Positions 10,601 through 18,943 of a stretch of 20,590 nt of DNA are shown here, in pieces (the stretch's first letter is position 1; each line of letters starts with the position of its first letter). A program made the position numbers and the translations under genes. This stretch comes from Funneliformis mosseae (taxonomy: Eukaryota > Glomeromycota > Glomeromycetes > Glomerales > Glomeraceae), in the NCBI GenBank assembly GCA_910592005.1, contig CAJVPP010001358.1, positions 1 to 20,590 of the forward strand, given 5' to 3'. The notes under the pieces are model-generated. The model had not been told where the DNA came from. It ran no database searches and saw nothing but the letters and a program-made list of their open reading frames with translations.

Positions 10601-12261
10601 TACTTTAAAAAAGCTAGAAAAGGTAAGTATAATTTATTTACAATATATATTATCAATTCAAAATAGATTTATTAATATTATATTTTCTTAAAAATTTAGA
10701 CTTATTCAAATAGCCGTTATAAAAATAATTGCTTTGGAATAACTCAAGATCCTAGTACAAATGATTTTATGATAATATTGAATTTTAATTGGAAAAATCA
10801 TAAGCAATATATAATAGATAATTTATTATGTAGAAGTGGAAATAAAGTAGTTGATAATTTTATCAGATATACACAAATTAATAGCCATTTAACTACTAGG
10901 ATAATGGAATTTGTTCCTTATGATCAATTTGAAAATGTCGAATATATTGCTGAAGGTGGATTTAGTAAAGTTTATAAAGCTATTTGGATTGATGGTAACA
11001 TTCTTAATTGGAATAATGATGATTTCAATTTAACACGAAATGGTTCCATGCAAATTGCTCTGAAACAACTTATTAATTCTGAAAGCATCACTTCTAAAGA
11101 ACTGAATGAGGTATATCAATTTATTTATTTCTTGACATAATAAGGATTGTTATTAATATATATATGTTTCTTTTCAAAAAAAATTAGCTTAAAGTTTTTT
11201 ATAATTGTACGACACAACTTAATTACTTGTATGTAAATACTTACTTCGGAATTACGCAAGAACCTATTACAAAGGATTTTATGCTAATTATGAAATATTG
11301 TAAATCAGATCTGAAGAATTATTTAGCAAATAATTTTTACGATATTAATTGGAATGAAAAATTGCGAATTTTGACCGATATTATTAAGGGTCTTGAGTCC
11401 TTTCATCATGAAGAAATAACTCATCGAGATCTTCATTGTGGAAATATACTTGTTGGACGTTGTTCTCAGGTTTTATCTGATTTTGGACTGAGTAAGGTTT
11501 CAACGGAGAATGATGAAAATGGTAACATTTATGGAATTATGTCTTATATCGCTCCAGAGATTTTTCAAGGGAAAAAATACGATACAGCTTCAGATATATA
11601 TAGTTTTGGCATGATTATGTGGGAAATAATGAATGGTAGAAGGTCTTTTTGGGATGAAATTCATGATGGTGGACTCATTGTTAAAATTTGTGATGGCTAT
11701 CGACCTCCGATTGTCACAATTGCACCCGAAGGCCATATTAAATTAATGCAAAAATGCTGGGATAATGATCCAAACAAAAGACCAAATGCTCTTCAAATAC
11801 GAATTACAATTCTTAAGATTATTGATAATGAATTGAGAAATCTGACAAAAATCACAAAATCAGCAGAAATTGGACCTATAACAAATATTAATTCAGGAGC
11901 GGTCTATACAAGAAGGTCTTTAAGTGATATGATAAGTTCCGCAAATTCAATTCTAAGTTCGAGAAGTACAACCAGTTCATTAAAATTAGGTAAATAAAAT
12001 TTTTTTTTTCTTTTAGAGGGTTACTTTTTTTTTAAAAAAAAAAATTTAGTAATTTATATCATAAATAATTATTGTTTAAAGATAAAAGAAAACTTGAAGG
12101 TAATTTGACTGAAAATATTAAAGGTTCTAAGAGGAATAAATTATCAGAGTATAAAACTGATGGTAAATATTAATATTTATTGGTTATATTTTGATGTTTT
12201 AAAGTTTTAATATATTTTTTTTACAGGTTACGTGTCAGAAGCACTTGATTATGATATATAA
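7622..12261 (+). CDS. Modular tyrosine-kinase-like protein kinase with seven tandem half-kinase exons
   Basis: By hand splicing, the exons are 7622-7849, 7928-8287, 8367-8762, 8834-9229, 9305-9700, 9774-10169, 10245-10622, 10700-11110, 11188-11989, 12082-12162 and 12227-12261 (stop TAA), giving about 1292 residues. All ten introns are GT-AG and 64-92 nt long. The first eight are phase 0 and the last two phase 1. Residues 1-76 are a diverged N-lobe (VPFCQFKDIECIYEDETTEV, then DVILK). Residues 77-987 are seven repeated modules. The kinase proper runs from about residue 922: glycine loop EGGFSKV 935-941, lysine 972 in IALK, HRD 1066-1068 in HRDLHCGN, DFG 1085-1087, APE 1109-1111, SDIYSFG 1122-1128, and arginine 1185 in KRPN. 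The tail is basic, then acidic, ending ALDYDI. It should phosphorylate Ser/Thr and perhaps Tyr in the cytosol. No signal peptide or membrane helix is visible. ATG 7622 was chosen because the in-frame codons before it, back to ATG 7529, read like leader. The start and the joining of exons 1-7 to the kinase are inferred from splice signals and frame, not from transcripts. Confidence 0.75.
7928..8287 (+). repeat. Module 1 (exon 2), 120 codons, most diverged copy
   Basis: It reads LGITVNLITNEHMIILNLNW, then IYKATWINSNDQNYEF and NIILKKLINSENITFEKLNK. Compared with the others it is shorter at the start and lacks about nine residues after IYKATWI. The lysine of the ILK motif is kept and the glycine loop is absent. 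Confidence 0.8.
8367..8762 (+). repeat. Module 2 (exon 3), 132 codons
   Basis: It reads CFGITHNPNTNDFMMVLGL, then IYKATWIYGNIYDWDYQ and YIILKKLINSENITIKKLEE. The glycine loop is absent and the lysine of ILK kept. The intron after it uses GTTAGT, the only donor in the gene that departs from GTA. Confidence 0.85.
8834..9229 (+). repeat. Module 3 (exon 4), 132 codons
   Basis: It is close to module 4 in exon and following intron. The N-lobe ends QIFLVKLINYEWITPERLNK, so the position of the ATP-binding lysine is valine. The glycine loop is absent. Confidence 0.85.
9305..9700 (+). repeat. Module 4 (exon 5), 132 codons
   Basis: By hand alignment it differs from module 3 at 21 of 132 residues (about 84% identity), the closest pair in the array. 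The run INEIIEFVFYNQF...IYKATWINGNIYDW is shared almost unchanged. The lysine position is valine and the glycine loop is absent. Confidence 0.85.
9774..10169 (+). repeat. Module 5 (exon 6), 132 codons
   Basis: It reads CFGITQDPITKDIMMILKL, then IYKATWIDGNIYDWNDQ and QIILIKLINYKRITYEKINK. The lysine position is isoleucine and the glycine loop is absent. Confidence 0.85.
10245..10622 (+). repeat. Module 6 (exon 7), 126 codons
   Basis: It is six codons shorter than modules 2-5 through a deletion in the hinge-to-linker stretch (NNHRYLNKSGN instead of the longer H.YLINNLL form). The N-lobe reads IYKATWIDGNICGWNEQ and QIVLKKLINSNNITLKKLEK. The lysine is kept and the glycine loop is absent. Confidence 0.85.
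10700..11110 (+). repeat. Module 7 (exon 8), 137 codons, with intact N-lobe
   Basis: It is five codons longer than modules 2-5, and the difference is the glycine loop: YIAEGGFSKVYKAIWIDG. It also keeps IALKQLINSESITSKELNE. This is the N-lobe that completes the catalytic domain of exon 9. Its first half is still the truncated hinge fragment (CFGITQDPSTNDFMIILNFN). Confidence 0.85.
10913..11826 (+). other. Complete catalytic kinase domain (exon 8 second half plus exon 9)
   Basis: In order it has the glycine loop EGGFSKV, IALK lysine, hinge FMLIMKYCKSDLKNYL, catalytic loop HRDLHCGNIL, metal-binding SDFGLSK, SYIAPEIF, SDIYSFGMIMWEI and CWDNDPNKRPN. The last two are typical of tyrosine-kinase-like enzymes. 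The only break is the 77-nt intron at 11111-11187, between the N-lobe and the hinge exon. All catalytic residues I can check are present. Confidence 0.9.
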
Positions 12262-12720
12262 ATTGCGCAAATATTATACTTATTTGATTATAAAATGAAT
12301 GAATGAGATTAACAAAGATATTCCTTTTCATAGAAAGAAGTTTCAATAACATCATATATCGTAAAAGCATTTTATAAAGTTGAGGAATTTATTAAGAAAT
12401 AAATGGCAATTATATATTGAAGTATTTTAATTTTGATTTTATATTTTAAGGCGCAAAGTAACAAATAACAAGTTGTACTTTATTACTGTTTTAAAATATC
12501 ACTGGTGTGTCTATTCATCTTTTAAATCGAGCTATTTATAGTTTTACAATTAAATAAACAAATGAAATAAATCAATATCTAAATTAATGCCTATATGCTT
12601 TTCCACATCTTTGAACAATTTACATTTTACATATTGACTACGTTTCATTGACTGCTAATTATTTAAAATTAGTAATTTTACGTGAAGAGGAAATATTCTC
12701 GTCGATATTATTTCATTAAA
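12262..12720. other. 3' flank of the kinase gene, no further gene recognised
   Basis: AT-rich DNA without an open frame. AATAAA-like strings near 12398-12404 could serve for polyadenylation, but such strings are frequent by chance here. Confidence 0.4.
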
Positions 12721-13170
12721 TATAATTCCGCCCAGAGACACCATAATTTCGCATGCAGATTGTTTTCGATACTTGCAGTTCCTTTTTGACAGTTAGGATG
12801 TCAGGTTGACAGGATGATAAAATGCAAGGTGCCAGGCTGTCCTAATAGTTTTTTTTTTATAAATACAGATGTAAAATCATTAAACAGCTCAACATTCCAC
12901 GCTCGCCCTTCTTATATTTGCACATATACACCTTAAAAACCTTCCTTTATCCCTTCGCAATATCTTCGTTTCGCCTTTTTAACATTTTAATTTTATATTT
13001 GTAATTTCGTTTATTTGTAATTCCCGATTTTTCTTATTATTTTATTACGCAATTTTTTCATAATTGCACAGTTTTAATTAATTAGAGCTTTATTGATTGG
13101 CATTTATTTAGTTTAGTATGGCAACTGATTAATTTTATATTTAAATTGTTTATAAATACATAAACTACAA
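12721..13170 (+). repeat. Dispersed repeat, copy A, with TATA-containing core
   Basis: It is similar in the same orientation to 17987-18545. Shared landmarks in order are ATAATTCCGCCC, CAGATTGTTTTCGATA, CCAGGCTGTCCTAAT, a T run into TATAAATA (12858-12865), CCACGCTCGCCCTTCTT, CCTTTATCCCTTCGC, TCCCGATTTTTCT, GCACAGTTTTAATTAATTAG and AAATTGTTTATAAATA. The order suggests a promoter with leader, or a retroelement terminal repeat. After the TATA box no long open frame follows: the first ATG near 13119 hits a stop after three codons. Confidence 0.65.
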
Positions 13171-14309
13171 TATCCGAAATTTTAACGGTGCAAGCATCTA
13201 AATTATATTTGATTTTGTTTTCAGAATGTATCGTATGAACGGTTGATCGATTTATGAACAAGTATGCGTGAAATTTTTCTTGTTTTCGTTCGAATTTTTT
13301 TAACTTTGCGAAGCGGATCTATTATAACCATCTGAATAAATCTAACTTATTTACGATAAAGTATCGACTTCATCCACTGGGAATTGTATGCTGTAATTGG
13401 GTGCTTTATCGTAGAAAGGAGGAAACTACAAAAAATAAATAATCCTCCCCAAGTGTCATAGCAATCCCGGTAAGTTGTATATTTCACGCTTTTCTATACT
13501 TTTTCCTAGCGAGATATTCTGGATTTTCGTAAAATGATCTAGGAATTCTTTCTTGGTCCATTATCTCGAATCTAGAGAAAAATCAACGTAATACCATTCG
13601 TGAAAACTTTTTCATACACCACCCCAATTCACAAAAGATTTTTGAAAATTTTTCTTAATATTAATTTTTAGTATCGGAAAATGTAACAGCAATAAATATT
13701 ATCGGAGCTAATAAAGATTTTTTTTAAAAGAAATTTAAATCTGGCAGACAATGTCTCTGTCCTTCTAATCTTTCTAACCAACTCGGAACGTGATTCTCAA
13801 ATCGAATATCTTTATTAATGACATTCTTTAAAATAACTCCATGTATATCACATGATACGGCCGTAAGTAGCATTTTTTTTTTTGTTCATTCATGTATCTC
13901 TCGTATACTAATAAAGCATTTATAACAGGATTACTTACTAAAGAGGGTCAAACAATGTGGTCATAGCAATTTCGGAGATCTGAATTTTAATCAAGGATAA
14001 ATAATAATCACGTATGGCAAGTTGTCTCTCAATTTGTTATTTATTCTATTATTACCAACGAAATTTACATTTTAAATTTTTATATATAGCATATATTCCC
14101 AAACTTTCCCACATACATATACTCAAAGTTCTCAATAAAATAATTATAGATCTAAGTATTGTAATTTAATTTTTTCTATTATAAGATCAAATGTCATAAA
14201 AAAAAATAGGAATTATCAAAAATAATGTAACAGCAAAGCATGAAAGCAACGTTCACCAGACGACGTAAAATTCGTCCTATAAATCTAGGTTTAAATTATT
14301 TGATGTTCC
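13171..14309. other. Non-coding stretch, no gene recognised
   Basis: No open frame of note. A 10-bp inverted repeat, TACGATAAAG (13352-13361) and CTTTATCGTA (13404-13413), is the only structure seen, and it may be chance. Confidence 0.4.
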
Positions 14310-14880
14310 CTGTGGCAGACGTCCAGGAAAACATCAAAGAGTATATTTGTAGATATAGATATTTGGTAACCCAGCAATCTGGCTACTGCAAAAGCAATTT
14401 CATTAGGCCTTACGAAGTCAGTAAATCCATCATTTTGTATTCTGGTATTATTAATATAAGTTTCTGGCTCGTGGTGAAGTGGTGCTGTTCAAAACGAAAT
14501 TGCGCGAGTTTTTATTGTATTTTGTACTGTTATCATAACTGGTGTGTTTGGTGGTGGGTTTGGGAAAATTCTTATTGTTAAATAATCTTGAATGCAATTA
14601 GTTTGTACAGAAGCAGAAAAGTATGCTCCCGCCAAATCATGCAAAGTATCGAGAGTCTCTGAATTCCCACTTCTACAATCATTCTTAGTTGATGTTCATA
14701 TCCATTGGAAAGTTTCCAGGTCCAGGTAGAGGTATTTGTATTGGTTGCATTGGTTCAATTGCGATATCAGAGCAGTATTCGCTGTTATTACCAACAGTCA
14801 TATCCAGTCCACTAAGAAATTCAAGATAGTTGCTCCTGCAATGGCTGTATGAGGAGGAATAGGCATTTCATATGCAATAG
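14310..14880 (-). pseudogene. Minus-strand pseudogene of unknown family
   Basis: Reading down the minus strand, protein-like pieces follow one another with frame changes: IAYEMPIPPHTAIAGATILN (from about 14879), GLDMTVGNNSEYCSDIAIEP and then MQPIQIPLPGPGNFPMDMN (to about 14690), SETLDTLHDLAGAYFSASV and PNPPPNTPVMITVQNTIK (about 14660-14500), and NDGFTDFVRPNEIAFAVARL (about 14440-14365). Four ordered pieces with proline-rich and ordinary codon use, free of stops over 30-60 codons each, support a decayed gene. I do not recognise the domain. The plus-strand frame at 14240-14581 is a shadow of it. Confidence 0.55.
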
Positions 14881-17375
14881 ATTTCCCTTAACGAAACGGA
14901 CATAAATGTTAAACCTTCTCTCTTCTTTCCCACGAAAACTTGCGGTATCTTTCAAGCGTTACGTCATTAAAATATAATTTTTCTTGATTCTGTACCCTTT
15001 TCTATTGATTTCTTTTCAGTTGTAACCTCTTCCATGTATTCTCTTTTATAATATCTTTCTTATCAAATTCGAGCAAGGTTACCCTTTGATAAATCAAAGT
15101 TTTTTTCAAATTACTTATTGGCATTGGAAAAAAATTTTTCGATCGATCAAAGTGATTTTTATATCAAGCAACGAGTGATATTTTGAATGCAATGCTCTCC
15201 AGAATTATGGTTCTGGCTTTTTGAATTTTTTTGTTTGTTAAAATATTAGCCAATCAAGATCAAAACACATTTCTTTATCCGGCAAGCAATTGAGTAAAGT
15301 TATAAATATAATTTCAAAAAAAATTTCATTCACCATCTGTTCAATTGATGCTAAGAAATGACAGCTGAATAGAAATCGTCTGAATTGCTTTTAATGGAGA
15401 CAGAAGAAATTATAATGCTTTCAATATTAGCAGGGGGGTCCTTACAGAATAACTAGTTTTAAACTCGCCAAAATTTATAAAAGCAATTTTAACTAAACTA
15501 GAAAGTGTTATTATAAAAACTTCATGAGTAATTATTGACATCTTCAAGAAGCTCAATTTAAAATTTTAATGAGATAATGCAAAAGAGTTGATTGCTTCCG
15601 ATGCGATGTAATGACACGACATCATATTTCATAAATGATAGTATCGTGAAATCTTCAAAAATTATTTATGATGAAATTGTTTCAACAAAACATTAGGCTT
15701 CCACTGTTGTGTTGTTATAGTAAAAGAATATTACAAAAAAATTTAAACTCTCCCGGATGATATTATGAATTCTTTAAGCGGAACTTGTCAGTTTGCTTTC
15801 GAGAACTTTTTCAGCGGGAATTGGCACATTTAAATAAACTCTCTGGATTGTGATGAACTACAAGCCTACTCAAATCATGAGAAACGCTATGAAAAGCGAT
15901 TCACATATGAAAAATGCCTCGAAAGCGAATCTTGATTATGAGGTTAATTTATTTATTTTTAAAAAATTTAAAAAAGACCTTCTTTAGTCAGGAGAATTTT
16001 GAACTAATTCCGTTAATCACTGGATTATCTAAAAAATACCCGGTAAATTTTTGAATAAAATACTTTAATTGCAATTGACGCTCGCGAGCTAATTTATAGA
16101 CTATACATAAAACACATTCGGAACTTATAAATTTAAGTTAACCTTGTAAATAATCCTCTAGTTTCTAATCGTTTGAAGCTTAAGTTTCTAAATGGTTTTC
16201 TGTTCTAAAAGAACTCTACTTTATTAAATTTAAATTTCTTCTAAAAGAATTTTAACTCGTCCATCGAAGATCGAGAAGTAAAGACTTTCTCATAACCTCT
16301 CCGATCAGGACTGCACAACTAAGAGCTTTCTTGCGTCAAATGTGGACTGGCTAATCTTGATAATAAAAAATCGAAGGCGTGAATTCCAGGTTGATCCCAA
16401 GAGGGGTTATCGTAGAGGATATTCAATTTTTAAATCATTATTTATATATGGAAACCTCATTTATCGATAATTCTACTGCTATATATACAGAAAGATTGGC
16501 CCCGTTTTTAAGAATAAGAATTCAAAAGTAAGTATCGAGAATAGAGGATATGTTCAGCAACATATTATAGGTCTCAATGGAATCAATATGTAGGAAAATC
16601 AGGTTCTGCAATTTTCAATTTATTTATTGCATTCTAGCTTTTGACTTTATTAGATTAAAATGCAATAATACTAAAATTTTTCAAAGAACTGGTCATCTTA
16701 TTAATCATCTCCGCTATTGTGTGGTGTTACTTATATCTTACGTATAAGGAAAATAACAAATCGAGTTATATTACACATTTTATAAACTAATAACTTACTC
16801 AAAATTAATTAATTAAAAGTTCTAAATAAAGAAAACTGGAAATGTTCGATACGAACTTTATCAGTTCTAAATTATATTATCTGTTATCCCTATAAAAAAG
16901 AACGCCCGGATGATAACGTACAGTTACGCATAGAAAACATCGGAAAGCGTTTCAAAACCACAATAACTCCATACTTTGAGGCGTTGCAAGCCTATTATTA
17001 CCTTACAATATTGATCCTTAGAAGAAACTTTCACATAAAAACGAGTAGAGGGTATCAATTGTACCTATTCCCTTCTACCATGTATTTATGCAACATTGTT
17101 TTATTTCGACCTCCTTTTTAAAGTTTACGACCCATTCCTTCATAGAAAATTAGGCAAAATTCCTCGGATTCATAAAGTCAGACAATTTTAATTATATTCG
17201 AATATTCACCAATATTCAAAAAAAATTATATTAAGATATATTTATGAACGGAGATTCAAATATACCAATTTTTTCGAACGGAAGTTCGTTTAAAAAACTT
17301 AGGTCGTGGTGACGCTTTTACGAAGCCATAAAATGGAAATGGGACTTTACTCGAGAGGAAAGAATTTTGCGTAGA
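14881..17375. other. Long stretch without a recognised gene
   Basis: No intact frame was seen. A plus-strand segment at 15765-15935 starts MNSLSGTCQFAFENFFSGNW and has one stop in about 57 codons. A segment near 16300-16600 also has moderate open runs. Either could be a relic, but I cannot tie them to a family. Confidence 0.35.
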
Positions 17376-18000
17376 TCAAATAGAATCCTTCATAGTTTTA
17401 TCCAAATTTACAAGGAAATCCTCCAAATCTTCTGGAAGCAATTCCGAACCCTCTTCATTATACAACTTTAACTTATGAAAACTTTTTGGGTTATTTTGCG
17501 ATGATGATATCTAATGCCTGCTTTTTATCTAGATATTCGTCACCACACTAGACTTTAATACACTCTATTTACATTGAATTCTTTAAAATAATCCCATAAA
17601 TCTTCAATGATTCAGGTACTCTAATTTTGGACATCCATACTTAAATTTTAATTCACTGAAATCTTTAATAAATACCATGGATTCTATTGAAAAGACAGTT
17701 TCGTGTAAATTTGTGAACAAGGAATGAATGAAATTGACATAAACTCTTTCCAATAATTCCAATTTGATTAAGCTGTTAGACTGTTTCAAAGTTTTTTGTG
17801 ATGAGATTAATCTGTCAATTCGTCAGAAATGTCTCTTTGAGTGATATCGACATTGATTCAATGTTATGGCAAATATGTGTTAACTCAAAAGTATATATTC
17901 GAGTCACACTTATATATACTTTAAAAAATTCTTTGCCCCAGGAAAGTGGTATTCTGAACTGTTGTAAAAATATAGTTACAACTAAAATAATTCCGCCCGA
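17376..18000 (-). pseudogene. F-box/LRR-like protein pseudogene, minus strand
   Basis: Pieces on the minus strand, from high to low coordinate, read TRIYTFELTHICHNIESMSI (about 17900), then after a frame change SNSLIKLELLERVYVNFIHS and FSELKFKYGCPKLEYL (about 17780-17610), and then KSFHKLKLYNEEGSELLPED with LEDFLVNLDKTMKDSI (about 17485-17376). The pattern of L..IC.NI.S and CPKLEYL fits the leucine-rich part of the large F-box-like family of Rhizophagus, recalled from memory. F-box proteins recruit substrates to SCF ubiquitin ligases. Between 17789 and 17376 the frame never shifts but has five internal stops, so it is dead. No F-box itself is visible, and the 5' side runs into the repeat that starts about 17987. 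Confidence 0.55.
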
Positions 18001-18545
18001 AAACATAATTACGCTTGTAGATTGTTTCGATATTTGCAGTTAGTCCTCATCGAAGAAAATCAAGCCCAAGCAGGAGGAAATGCAAACCGAATTGTTGCCT
18101 GGACAGGAAATGGTCCTTTGTAGATCATTTGACGATACCAGGCCGTCCTAATTATTTTTTTTATAAATATCAGTTGGAAATCATAAAACAACTCATCATC
18201 CCACGCTCGACCCTTCTTGTACTCCATAAAAACTATCCTTTATCCCTTCGCGACATTTTCGCTTTCGCTGGTTTAACATTATAATTTTTAATTTATAACT
18301 TCGTTTAATTTTAAAATCCCGATTTTTCTAAGTATATATTTTTTTGAATTTTGTATTTGCGCAGTTTTAGTTAATTAGTATTGTTAGTGATTAGTATTTA
18401 TTTAGTTAAATATCTTAACAATGCAAAAGTGTAGAGCGGTAACAATGATTAATAAAACATATTTTGTCACAATTACTTCATTTTTATTCAATAAATTCCT
18501 TCTGCTTACATTACAAAATTGTTTATAAATAAATAAACGAAGAAC
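17987..18545 (+). repeat. Dispersed repeat, copy B, with TATA-containing core
   Basis: Diverged copy of 12721-13170 in the same orientation. Landmarks include AATAATTCCGCCC, GTAGATTGTTTCGATA, CCAGGCCGTCCTAAT, TATAAATA (18162-18169), CCCACGCTCGACCCTTCTT, CCTTTATCCCTTCGC, AATCCCGATTTTTCT, GCAGTTTTAGTTAATTAG and AAAATTGTTTATAAATAAA. It has about 40 extra bases before the TATA box and about 80 extra near 18421-18510. No open reading frame follows. Confidence 0.65.
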
Positions 18546-18643
18546 TGAATACTTATAATCAATGATGTGATTTGTTTCATGAACATTTTAAATAACTCTT
18601 CCGTTACCAATCAGTTACTATAATTTAAATAATGTGAAGGCAT

Positions 18644-18943
18644 GGGATAATTGATGAGGACCTTTTCAATTATTGAACCGATTTCATGAATCGGAAGATC
18701 TTTTCAAAACGAAGCATTGAAGGTTTCCAAGTTCCACTTTATATTGAATATGATTATAGAAAGGGTGATCCCAAACGTTTCTCTTACAGAAACCTAAACC
18801 AGTGACGATTCACCAGAAGAAAGGATCTTTTCATCCTCTTAATACTCCAACATTTCATAAAGACAGTTGGTGAGTGGACAAGACATCTTTTTTCTTTTAA
18901 AGTTAATTTATCTACTTTTCCGGGATTAAAATACAAAAGGTGA
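18644..18943 (+). pseudogene. Coding-like relic, family unknown
   Basis: One plus-strand frame of 100 codons ends in TGA at 18941-18943 and has only two internal stops, which is few for this base composition. It includes IIDEDLFNY, then RSIEGFQVPLYIEYDYRKGD and PKRFSYRNLNQ. In a second frame near 18835, HPLNTPTFHKDSW also reads like protein, which suggests a frameshifted continuation. I do not recognise it. It could be the body of a gene once driven from repeat copy B upstream, but that is a guess. Confidence 0.3.

Larger units (their letters stand above)
7928..11110 (+). repeat. Tandem array of seven intron-plus-exon modules, period about 440-490 bp
   Basis: Module exons start at 7928, 8367, 8834, 9305, 9774, 10245 and 10700, and the next exon starts at 11188. 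The spacings are therefore 439, 467, 471, 469, 471, 455 and 488 bp. Each exon begins (S/A/T)Y...NNCFGITQDP and passes through a hinge-like stretch with LNLNW..H. It then has a charged asparagine-rich linker and ends in an N-lobe that reads EFV.Y.QF, IYKATWI.GNI..W and LINS..IT...LNK. Introns share the donor context GTAAATA..ATTTATTTA and a T-rich end before AG, so the duplication unit included the intron. Exons 2-7 are extremely rich in AAT, AAA and ATT codons, while exon 9 is visibly less so. Confidence 0.9.

Noticed and set aside
13352..13413. 10-bp inverted repeat with a 42-nt loop
   Set aside because: AT-rich arms of this length with a large loop are expected by chance in a window of this size.
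14240..14581. Plus-strand 113-codon open frame
   Set aside because: The minus strand of the same DNA carries ordered protein-like pieces, while the plus frame is rich in W, C and Y runs typical of antisense reading.
17798..18043. Plus-strand 81-codon open frame
   Set aside because: It overlaps the minus-strand F-box-like pseudogene and the start of repeat copy B, and has no family signal of its own.
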